DNA of 50,520 nucleotides, taken from positions 1 through 50,520 of the forward strand of contig JBBIIT010000023.1 in assembly GCA_037446355.1 (NCBI GenBank), given 5' to 3'. Below, piece after piece: positions 1 to 7,234 of the stretch (positions are counted from its first letter, which is position 1; each line of letters begins with the position of its first letter). The translations under genes and the position numbers were made by a program. This DNA comes from Roseiarcus sp037446355. GTDB lineage: Bacteria; Pseudomonadota; Alphaproteobacteria; Rhizobiales; Beijerinckiaceae. Below the pieces are notes generated by a model that saw nothing but the letters and a program-made list of their open reading frames with translations, ran no database searches and was not told where the DNA came from.

Positions 1-77
<77 letters not shown>

Positions 78-131
78 TGACGTTGCCGTCGCGATTTCGC
101 ATAGAGCATTTTCGCAACTTTGGAAACCCGA

Positions 132-1034
132 TCACGCCGCCAGCGTCTGGCTCTCGCCCGGCGGAGCGAAATGAGCGAGGTAGCGCGACCGTATTTCCTC
201 GATCGGCAGCACGACCAGCACGTCCGTCGTCGCGAACACGGGGTCGGCGACCGCTTGGCGACTGAACCTGGCGCCCAGGCGCCAATAGCCTTTGAGCAGC
301 GGCGGCAAGGCGCGCAGCGCCGCGCGCGCGTTGAATGTTTCCGCTCCCGCGACCGCAGCGACGTCGAAGCCGTCGGCGAGCGCTTCAACGCTCCAAAGCT
401 CGTCGGGGGCGCCCTCGCCGCGCAGAAAGCGCAAAGTGTCGAGATGGGCGGCCGGTTCGATCCCCGGCAGGCTCGCGCAGCCGAACATCACATCGACGCG
501 GTGATGAAGCGCGTAGGCCCAGACGCCGCGCCACAAGAGTTCGAGCGTTCGCTTGCCGCGATAGCCTTCTGCGACGCAAGAGCGTCCGAGCTCCATGAAC
601 TTCTTGTCGGGATGGCGGGCGATCATTGGTTCGATGCAAAATTCGCCGCCGCTGTAAAAACCGAAATTCGCATTCGCGATCTCCTGCCGCAGCAGGCGAT
701 AGACGCCGACGACGGTCGGCGCGCCGTCGAGCCGCGGCAGCGAATTGTCGACCACGATCAGATGATCGCAAACCCGGTCGAATGGGCACACGTCGCGCTT
801 AATGAGGCGAGCGGCCGGGTCGGCGCGCGCGCCGCCTTCCTCGAAGAACACACGATAGCGCAGCTTTTGCGCGCATCGGATTTCCTTCTTGGTCGTCGCC
901 AGGCGCACGTCGAGCGCCCCGGTGCGGGCGAGGATTTTCGGCAAGCCGCCGAGCGAACGCGCCCGGCGGGCGAAGCGCGAGGCGACAGCGGGCTGCGGGC
1001 CTCGTCCTTCGGCCGCGGTATTGAGAGTCGTCAT
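132..1034 (-). CDS. olsB: OlsB-like L-ornithine N-alpha-acyltransferase (GNAT fold)
   Basis: The 300-residue protein resembles the OlsB family (hemolysin-like GNAT acyltransferases), which transfers a 3-hydroxyacyl group from acyl carrier protein to ornithine. This is the first step of phosphate-free ornithine lipid synthesis. Visible signs are the N-terminal block around residues 45-65 (LATTKKEIRCAQKLRYRVFF), the core strand with GFYSGGEFC near 125-133, and the cofactor-loop-like ELGRSCVAEGYRGKR at 148-162. The C-terminal PLLKGYWRLGA is also typical. There is no signal peptide, so it should act at the inner face of the membrane. The companion O-acyltransferase OlsA is not in the window. The gene lies 70 bp downstream of the hybrid kinase on the same strand and may be read with it. 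The family call is good; the exact acceptor is inferred. Confidence 0.8.
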   Translation of the reverse strand: MTTLNTAAEGRGPQPAVASRFARRARSLGGLPKILARTGALDVRLATTKKEIRCAQKLRYRVFFEEGGARADPAARLIKRDVCPFDRVCDHLIVVDNSLPRLDGAPTVVGVYRLLRQEIANANFGFYSGGEFCIEPMIARHPDKKFMELGRSCVAEGYRGKRTLELLWRGVWAYALHHRVDVMFGCASLPGIEPAAHLDTLRFLRGEGAPDELWSVEALADGFDVAAVAGAETFNARAALRALPPLLKGYWRLGARFSRQAVADPVFATTDVLVVLPIEEIRSRYLAHFAPPGESQTLAA

Positions 1035-1103
1035 TCGGTACCTCGATTCGGCGCGCCGATTGAGGTCTCAAACCACGACAATCGCAACCTATTATGACGA
1101 CGC

Positions 1104-2897
1104 TCAGCCCGAAGCGGCGCGCGGCGCCGCCGGCGTATCCGCGCGCCGCATGGTCGCCTCGACCGCTTCAGCCAGGCGCGGCAGGTCGAACGGCTTGGCG
1201 AGGAATTCGTCGATGCCCGCCGCCGCGCTTGCGCGCCGGTCCTCGGGCATGGCGTTGGCGGTCAGGGCGAGGATGCCGACCGGCTCGGCGCCAAGCTCGC
1301 GCTCGAGCGCGCGGATGCGGCGCGCGGCCTCATAGCCGTCGAGCCCGGGCATTTTGATGTCGAGGACGATGAGGTCGAATTTTGGCGTCTGCCCGCGTGC
1401 GGCCGCGCTCGCCAAGCGCACCGCGGCGACGCCGTCGATGGCGCGCGCGACCTCGAAGCCAAGCCGACGCAACGCCTTCTGGGCGATGACGGCGTTGATG
1501 TCGTTGTCCTCGGCGAGCAGCGCGCGCGCGGCGTGGGCGGGCTGTCGCGGGCGCGCCGGCGTCGGCGCGCCGGCGTCGGCAGGAAATTCGCTCGCGAGCC
1601 GTTCGAACAGCGAGCGGGCGCGCACAGGCTTCACCAGCCACCCGTCGAAACCCCGGAGCGTGGTCTGGCCGAACGCGCGACGCTCGAACGGCGAAAATAG
1701 TACGAGGCTCTTGGGCGCCCCGGCGACGCGAGCGGCGAGCGCCAGCACATTGGTTCCCTCGACGCCCAGCGCGCAATCGACGATTACGAGGTCGGGCGGC
1801 GGCCCCTTGCCCAGCGCATCGAGGCCCTGCTGCACGCCGTTCGCGCGCTCGATCACCGCCCCCGCCTCGGCGAGCCGGGCCGCGAGCGCAGGCGCCTCGA
1901 ACGGCGAATCGGCCACGATAAGGGCGCGACGGCCTTCGAGCCTGGGCGCTTCGAACCGCCTGAAGTCTCCGACTTCCGTCTGGGTCATGGCGGAGGGCAG
2001 GCGGACCGCGAATGAAAAAATCGAGCCGCCGCCGGGATTATCGCTGAGTACGAGTTCGCCCCCCATCAGGGCGGTAAGGCGTTTGGAAATAGCGAGACCA
2101 AGTCCCGTGCCCTCGAAATGACGGGAGTTGGAGCCGTCGCCTTGTTCGAAATCCTCGAAGATCGAGGCGCGCCGCTCGGCCGGAACGCCCGGTCCCGTGT
2201 CCGAGACCTTGAATAGCAGACGGTCGTCGCTGAGCGCCTCGACCGAAAGGCCGATGCCGCCATGTTCGGTGAATTTGACCGCGTTGCCCGCGAGGTTGGT
2301 CAGCGCCTGGCGAAGTCGCAAACTATCGCCGACGACGAAGCGCGGCGCGGCTGCGTCGATCGATGCGGCGATCTCAAGCCCTTTCATCTGCGCGCTCGGC
2401 GCCAGCAGTTCGGCGATGCCTTCGACGAGGCGGCGCATGTCGAACGTCTCTTCGACAAGTTCGAGACGCCCGGCTTCGATCTTCGAGAAGTCGAGTATTT
2501 GGTCGATGAGGTTGGCCAGCGCCCCGCCGGAGACGCGAATGGCTTCGACATAGCTCGCCGGCTCGGCTTCCAATTCGGCGTCGCGCAGCAGGTCGGCCAT
2601 GCCGAGGATGCCGCTGAGGGGAGTGCGGATCTCGTGGCTCATCGTCGCCAGGAATCGCGATTTGGCCTCGCTCGCCGCTTCGGCGCGATCTCGCGCGGCG
2701 GCGGCTTCCTTGAGGCGCCAAACCTCGTCGCGAAGCTGCTCGTTCAAGGTCTCGGCGTTGCGGGCGCGTTCTTCGACGTCGCGACGACGACGCATCAACT
2801 GCACCGCCAACGCCAGCGCCAGGGCGAGGAACGCCCCTGCCTGCACCGCCAGCTGCTGGGCTTCGAACGGCGCCGGGCCGATCGGGATGTCGAACAT
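1104..2897 (-). CDS. Hybrid sensor histidine kinase with two receiver domains
   Basis: The protein has 597 residues. One hydrophobic segment (about 19-35) is followed by a short coiled coil (38-80). The dimerisation/phosphoacceptor box has its histidine at 88 (MSHEIRTPLSGILG). The HATPase_c domain shows an N box (NLAGNAVKF, about 200-208), a G1 box (DTGPGVP, 232-238) and a G2 box (GTGLGLAIS, 262-270). Two receiver domains follow. The first (about 322-435) has a candidate acceptor Asp373 but lacks the usual acidic pair. The second (about 457-585) is canonical, with acidic pocket ED near 462, acceptor Asp512 in LDIKMPG and Lys567. There is no periplasmic, PAS or HAMP input domain, so the stimulus is unknown. 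No Hpt partner is present nearby. The phosphorelay architecture is clear; the pathway is not. Confidence 0.88.
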   Translation of the reverse strand: MFDIPIGPAPFEAQQLAVQAGAFLALALALAVQLMRRRRDVEERARNAETLNEQLRDEVWRLKEAAAARDRAEAASEAKSRFLATMSHEIRTPLSGILGMADLLRDAELEAEPASYVEAIRVSGGALANLIDQILDFSKIEAGRLELVEETFDMRRLVEGIAELLAPSAQMKGLEIAASIDAAAPRFVVGDSLRLRQALTNLAGNAVKFTEHGGIGLSVEALSDDRLLFKVSDTGPGVPAERRASIFEDFEQGDGSNSRHFEGTGLGLAISKRLTALMGGELVLSDNPGGGSIFSFAVRLPSAMTQTEVGDFRRFEAPRLEGRRALIVADSPFEAPALAARLAEAGAVIERANGVQQGLDALGKGPPPDLVIVDCALGVEGTNVLALAARVAGAPKSLVLFSPFERRAFGQTTLRGFDGWLVKPVRARSLFERLASEFPADAGAPTPARPRQPAHAARALLAEDNDINAVIAQKALRRLGFEVARAIDGVAAVRLASAAARGQTPKFDLIVLDIKMPGLDGYEAARRIRALERELGAEPVGILALTANAMPEDRRASAAAGIDEFLAKPFDLPRLAEAVEATMRRADTPAAPRAASG

Positions 2898-3006
2898 CGA
2901 ACTCGTCCATTCGCCGGCGGAGGGCCGGCGGCGCCAGAGTGGCAGGCTACGGTTGAGATTGTGTTTCGGCGGATCGAAAGTATTTAACGATCGCGCCGCA
3001 AACGGC

Positions 3007-4542
3007 TCAGGCCGCCGCCGCGCGTTCGGGCGAGCCGCGATAGCTCAGGGCTTCGGCCAGATGCGAGCGGCGGACGTCGCCCCCGCCGTCGAGATCGGCG
3101 AGCGTGCGGGCGAGTTTGAGCACGCGATGGTAGCCACGCGCGGAAAGGCGCATCCGCTCGGCCGCCTCGCGCATCAGTTGGGCGGCCGCGGCGTCCGGCG
3201 CCGCGATCGCCTCGATCGCACTCGCCGGGGCGGCGGCGTTGCAGCCGATCTGGTCGAGGCCCATTGCGCGATAGCGCTCGCGCTGGATTGCGCGCGCGGC
3301 GGCGACCCGCGCCGCGACTTCGATTGAGCCTTCCGCCGGCGCCGGGCGCAAGAGATCGGCGGCCGAGACCGCGGGCACGTCGATAGTCAGGTCGAAACGA
3401 TCGAGCAGCGGCCCCGACAAGCGATTCTGATACTGCGCCGCGCAGCGATTGACCGGACCGCGCGCGCAGGCGTAGCCGGGCTCGTCTGCGTGGCCGCAGC
3501 GGCATGGGTTCATCGCCGCGATCAACTGAAAACGCGCGGGATAGACGATGCGGTGATTGGCGCGCGCGATCGCGACTTCGCCCGTCTCGATCGGCTGGCG
3601 CAGGCTGTCGAGCGTCTGCGGGTTGAATTCCGGCAGTTCGTCGAGAAACAGCACGCCGTGATGGGCGAGTGAAATCTCGCCGGGCTTGGCATGGACACCG
3701 CCGCCGACGAGCGCCGCCATCGAGGCCGAATGATGCGGCGCGCGAAATGGCCGTCGATCCGTCAAGGCGCCGCCCGCGAGCTTGCCGGCCACGGAATGGA
3801 TCATCGAGACCTCGAGCAATTCGCGCGGCGTCAGCGGCGGCAGGATCGAGGGCAGGCGCTGGGCGAGCATCGACTTGCCGGCCCCGGGGGCTCCGCTCAT
3901 CAGCAAGTTGTGGCCTCCGGCCGCCGCGACTTCGAGCGCGCGCTTGGCGCTCTCCTGGCCCTTGATCTCACGCAGATCGGGAAGGAGAGCGCCTGGCGCG
4001 CGCAATGCCGGGACGGGACGCGCGAGAACTTGAGTCCCCTTGAAATGGTTGGCGAGCTGGATCAACGAGCGCGGCGCGAGAATGTCGAGGTCGGCTGACG
4101 CCCAGGCGGCTTCGGGTCCGCAGGCGGAGGGGCAGATGAGGCCGAGGCCGCGCGCGTTGGCGGCGATCGCGGCGGGCAGGACGCCGGCGACGGCGCTGAT
4201 CTGACCATCGAGCGCGAGCTCGCCGATCACCGCGTAACCGTCGAGCGCATCGGCGGGAACGGCGCCGATCGCGGCCATCACGCCGAGCGCGATCGGCAAG
4301 TCGTAGTGGCTGCCTTCCTTGGGCATGTCGGCGGGCGCGAGATTGACGGTGATTCTTTTCGCCGGCAGCGCCAGGCCCGAGGCGGTCAGGGCGGCGCGCA
4401 CGCGCTCGCGCGATTCGGCGACCGCCTTGTCGCCGAGCCCGACGATCGTGAATGCGACCGTCCCGCTGGCGATCTGAACCTGCACATCGACGGCGCGTGC
4501 TTCCACGCCCTCGAAGGCCAATGTGGCGACCCGCGCGACCAT
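3007..4542 (-). CDS. comM: YifB/ComM family Mg-chelatase-like AAA+ ATPase
   Basis: This is a 511-residue protein, the usual length for ComM/YifB. The family includes a hexameric helicase that promotes branch migration during natural transformation. An N-terminal Lon-protease-like fold covers about 1-170. A Walker A GAPGAGKS lies at 217-224, and a Walker B-like stretch (LFLDELPEF) follows. A cysteine cluster (NPCRCG with later cysteines) sits in the AAA module, and a C-terminal Mg-chelatase lid ends the protein. The start at 4542 is preferred because a GAGGGG ribosome-binding site lies a few bases upstream and the product then begins MVARVATLAF, as in relatives. An in-frame start at 4581 would add 13 residues without support. 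DNA uptake genes are absent from the window, so a role in competence is only inferred. Confidence 0.9.
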   Translation of the reverse strand: MVARVATLAFEGVEARAVDVQVQIASGTVAFTIVGLGDKAVAESRERVRAALTASGLALPAKRITVNLAPADMPKEGSHYDLPIALGVMAAIGAVPADALDGYAVIGELALDGQISAVAGVLPAAIAANARGLGLICPSACGPEAAWASADLDILAPRSLIQLANHFKGTQVLARPVPALRAPGALLPDLREIKGQESAKRALEVAAAGGHNLLMSGAPGAGKSMLAQRLPSILPPLTPRELLEVSMIHSVAGKLAGGALTDRRPFRAPHHSASMAALVGGGVHAKPGEISLAHHGVLFLDELPEFNPQTLDSLRQPIETGEVAIARANHRIVYPARFQLIAAMNPCRCGHADEPGYACARGPVNRCAAQYQNRLSGPLLDRFDLTIDVPAVSAADLLRPAPAEGSIEVAARVAAARAIQRERYRAMGLDQIGCNAAAPASAIEAIAAPDAAAAQLMREAAERMRLSARGYHRVLKLARTLADLDGGGDVRRSHLAEALSYRGSPERAAAA

Positions 4543-4903
4543 GTTCCCCTCGCCCACGAAATGTCCGCGCCGGCGGACCAATGACGTCTAGAACATTTGC
4601 AGAACAAACGTCATCTGGCAAGGGGCGACCCGAGGTCTCGGATCCCGTCGCCTTCACACGAGCTAACGAAATGTAAAATATAAAAATACGAAATGATGAA
4701 ATTGGCTCTCGTTATGCATTTGTTAACGCTGTTTCTCTAAATTTTTCATATTGATCGATCGAGCTTCGAACCGCGGTGCGTCATCGGAATCGAACCGACA
4801 TAAGGAAAATTTATAACTTGCTTCCAGTTGCTGAAATGTTGCGTCCGCGTTCCCGGCTTTCGTCCGAACGGCAATCGTAGAATCCAATACTAGCGGGGCA
4901 ATC
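4543..4903. promoter_or_regulatory. AT-rich divergent intergenic region between comM and ftcR
   Basis: This 361-bp gap holds no convincing gene. The stretch from about 4665 to 4760 is strikingly AT-rich against its GC-rich flanks. It includes a GTTAAC (a TTAAC half-site) near 4726 and runs of A and T. It must hold the promoters of both divergent genes, but I could not fix a convincing -35/-10 pair. A GGGG-type ribosome-binding site sits 6-7 bases before the ftcR ATG. Confidence 0.55.
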
Positions 4904-5587
4904 ATGTATATAATTGTGGATGACCGACACATCGTCACGGGGGGCTATGCGTCCGGTTTTGACCGCGAAGGCGTTTCAAGCGCGGGCATCGACCCCATGG
5001 AGTTCAGCGACTGGATCTCGAAGGCGAGCGAAACCGACGTTCAGGCCGTCGAGGCGTTTCTAATCGGCGACTGTCATGGCCGCGAACATTTCCCGCGCCT
5101 GATCCGCGAGCGCTCAAGCGCTCCGGTTCTGTGTCTGAAGGAACGCCCCTCGCTCGACGACACTCTGGGCCTGTTCGCCGCCGGCGTTGACGACGTGTTG
5201 CGCAAGCCGGTGCATGTGCGCGAAATCCTGGCCCGCGTCGGCGCGATCAGCCGTCGCGCGGTCGTCGACGGCAAGGACATGGCGATCGGCGAACTCAAGG
5301 TCTATTTTGACGGCCGGGAAGCCGAAGTGCGCGGCGCCCCGCTGCCGCTTCCTCGGCGCGAGCGTCGCATTCTCGAGTGCCTGGCGCGCAATCGCGGCCG
5401 CAGGCTTTCCAAGACGCAGATCTTCAACGCGGTCTACGGCATTTTCGACGAGGACGTCGACGAGAACGTCGTCGAGAGCCACATCAGCAAGCTGCGCAAG
5501 AAGCTCAAGCATCGTCTTGGCTACGATCCCATCGATTCCAAACGCTACCTCGGCTACTGCTTGGCGAGGGGCGGCGTCGAAGACTAA
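4904..5587 (+). CDS. ftcR: FtcR-type flagellar master response regulator
   Basis: The 227-residue protein has a receiver-like N-terminus (about 1-115) and an OmpR-type winged-helix DNA-binding domain (about 128-222). It closely resembles FtcR, which activates flagellar genes in Brucella and related rhizobia. Shared features as I remember them are the MYIIVDDR start, VEAFLIGDC near 49-57, KPVHVREILAR at 101-111, PLPRRERRILE at 148-158 and ESHISKLRKKL at 191-201. The receiver is atypical: Asp56 sits at the expected acceptor strand, but the acidic pocket is reduced to Asp6-Asp7 and the surrounding loop is not canonical. Phosphorylation-dependent control is therefore uncertain. The gene stands alone in front of the flagellin and fliF operons, matching a top-level regulator. 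A hairpin terminator follows. Confidence 0.93.
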   Translation: MYIIVDDRHIVTGGYASGFDREGVSSAGIDPMEFSDWISKASETDVQAVEAFLIGDCHGREHFPRLIRERSSAPVLCLKERPSLDDTLGLFAAGVDDVLRKPVHVREILARVGAISRRAVVDGKDMAIGELKVYFDGREAEVRGAPLPLPRRERRILECLARNRGRRLSKTQIFNAVYGIFDEDVDENVVESHISKLRKKLKHRLGYDPIDSKRYLGYCLARGGVED

Positions 5588-5619
5588 GACAATTCGTTTC
5601 ACCGCACTCGCGCCGCCAT

Positions 5620-5661
5620 CCCGACCCCGACGCCGATGCGCCGCGGTCGGGTTTTCATTTT
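5620..5661 (+). terminator. Rho-independent terminator after ftcR
   Basis: CCCGACC at 5620-5626 pairs with GGTCGGG at 5645-5651. A T-rich tract (TTTTCATTTT) follows at 5652-5661. It lies about 33 bases beyond the ftcR stop codon. Confidence 0.7.
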
Positions 5662-5771
5662 GCGGCGCGCGAGCCCTGGCGGCGTATCCAAACAAGGAGA
5701 CCGGGAGCGCCCGCCCCATCCCCAAGTCCGTTTCGAGATCGCGCGTTTCCATCGCTCGCGCGGTTGCGCAC

Positions 5772-5800
5772 GGCGCGGCGCCGCCAGAGGCGCCCGCGCC
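5772..5800 (-). terminator. Strong GC hairpin just downstream of the flagellin stop
   Basis: GGCGCGGCGCC (5772-5782) and GGCGCCCGCGCC (5789-5800) can pair with one bulged base around a 6-base loop. The structure begins 18 bases after the flagellin stop codon. No T tract follows on the minus strand, so it may be a Rho-dependent or mRNA-protecting 3' structure rather than an intrinsic terminator. Confidence 0.4.
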
Positions 5801-5817
5801 GAGCGCTTGGCTTGAGA

Positions 5818-6942
5818 TCACGGAAACAGTTTGAGGATGAGCTGGCTGTTCTGATTCGCGATCGACAGCGACTGAATGCCGAGTTGCTCTTGGGTTTGTA
5901 GCGCCTGAAGGCGAGTCGAGGCCGTATTCATGTTGGCGTCGACCAACGCGCTGACGCCGTTGGCGTAGTTCGTGGTCAGCGCGGAGTTGAGCGTATTGGC
6001 CGCCGTCATCCGGTTCTGCGTGGCGCCGATCTGCGCGGCGTAGTTGGTCACGGCGCTCAGGGCGGCCTCCACGTTGGTCAACTGGCCGGCCGCGGTGGTC
6101 GCCGAGGTGGTGATGTTGGTCAGGTCGGTGCCGCCCTGGGTAAGCAGGCCACCGGGCGGAGTCGTCGTCACCGAGACGCCGAACGCAACCGCGGTCGCCG
6201 CCGTCGTGACATTGCCGTTAGCGTCGAGGCCAGTATAGGTCGTCTTGGTGGTCGTGCCGTTGAGCGCCATCGAAGAGACGGTAAAGGTATTGTGCGTCGT
6301 GTCGGTCGTTTTGTCGACGACGTTCTGCCCGTAGGACAGCGTGGCCGCATGGTTATCGGCAAGCGCGTTCAGGGCGGCGATCGTTGTTGAGCTGGTGATG
6401 TTGGGCTGCACGGTTGTCGAAGCGACGCCGCCGGCGCCGGTCAGCGCCTGCGCGCTGAAGGCGATGGTGTTGAACGTGCCGCCCGTCGCGCTGGCGGTGA
6501 AACCGGCGACGAAGTTCAGCGTTCCGGCCTGGCTGCCGTCGAGCAGGTTGAGGCCATTGAAGGATGCGCCCTTCACCGCGTCGGTGAGTTGCTGGCCGAG
6601 CGACGCGAGGGTGGTGTTCAGGTTGGTGACGTCGGCGCCGGGATTGGTCGCTTGGGTAAGCGCGGTCTGGATCGAATTGATCGTGGTGATGACCGACTGA
6701 ATGGCCGAAGTCGCGGTGCCGAGCACGGCCTGGCTTTGCGATAGCGCGTCATTGGTGGCGCCGACGACGCTGCTGTCGGCTTTCAGCTGCGTCGCGATCG
6801 ACCAATAGCCCGCATTGTCGGCGGCGGTGGCGACGGCGAGGCCGCTGGACACCTGGTTCTGCGTGGCCTGAAGCGCGGTTTGGGTCATCTGCAACGACTG
6901 CAGGGCGGAAAGCGCGGCTGAATTGGTAAGAATCGAACTCAT
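5818..6942 (-). CDS. fliC: Flagellin
   Basis: The 374-residue filament subunit has conserved coiled ends. The N-terminal D0/D1 segment (about 1-140) starts MSSILTNSAALSALQSLQ and carries TAADNAGYWSIATQLK near 39-54. The C-terminal segment ends LGIQSLSIANQNSQLILKLF. The middle (about 145-290) is variable and rich in Thr, Ala and Gly, giving many potential O-glycosylation sites. As usual for exported flagellins there is no cleaved signal peptide. A GGAG ribosome-binding site precedes the ATG by about 8 bases. This is the only flagellin gene in the window, whereas many rhizobia carry several. The flaF and flbT products encoded downstream are expected to control its translation and secretion. Confidence 0.95.
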   Translation of the reverse strand: MSSILTNSAALSALQSLQMTQTALQATQNQVSSGLAVATAADNAGYWSIATQLKADSSVVGATNDALSQSQAVLGTATSAIQSVITTINSIQTALTQATNPGADVTNLNTTLASLGQQLTDAVKGASFNGLNLLDGSQAGTLNFVAGFTASATGGTFNTIAFSAQALTGAGGVASTTVQPNITSSTTIAALNALADNHAATLSYGQNVVDKTTDTTHNTFTVSSMALNGTTTKTTYTGLDANGNVTTAATAVAFGVSVTTTPPGGLLTQGGTDLTNITTSATTAAGQLTNVEAALSAVTNYAAQIGATQNRMTAANTLNSALTTNYANGVSALVDANMNTASTRLQALQTQEQLGIQSLSIANQNSQLILKLFP

Positions 6943-7234
6943 GGGGGTGCTCCATCCGATTGATCACAAGATTGCGTGACATTTCGGATTTGCACCGAGA
7001 CGACGAAACGGCCTGATGCCCTAGGCTCGCGTTGGAGCCTATTCGTCGTGTTGTTCCACGGGACCGCTGCGCATTGCGCCAAACGGGGCGGACGGGGCCA
7101 AACTGCCAGTCGCGGCTTAACATTGCGTTACCGCGCTCCTCGAATGCGTCGACGATGGCCGATTGCGCGTCAACGCCCGCGCAAGCTTGTCCCTGAAATG
7201 TGGCCACGAGGATCTGCGAGCGCGGGAATAAGAA
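6943..7234. promoter_or_regulatory. Divergent control region between flagellin and fliF
   Basis: This 292-bp non-coding gap drives the flagellin leftward and the fliF operon rightward. A CtrA-like box lies at 7117-7132. I could not assign a sigma-28 or sigma-54 promoter with confidence for the flagellin side. The fliF start is preceded by GGGAATAAGAA, a usable ribosome-binding site. Confidence 0.6.
7117..7132 (+). promoter_or_regulatory. CtrA-like box upstream of fliF
   Basis: TTAA (7117-7120), a 7-base spacer, then TTACC (7128-7132). This differs from the CtrA consensus TTAA-N7-TTAAC at one base. It lies about 103 bases before the fliF start. In many alphaproteobacteria CtrA activates early flagellar operons. 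Confidence 0.45.

Noticed and set aside
4663..4677. CTAA-N7-TAAA resembling a CtrA box before ftcR
   Set aside because: Both halves are imperfect and it lies in AT-rich DNA, where such matches are expected by chance.
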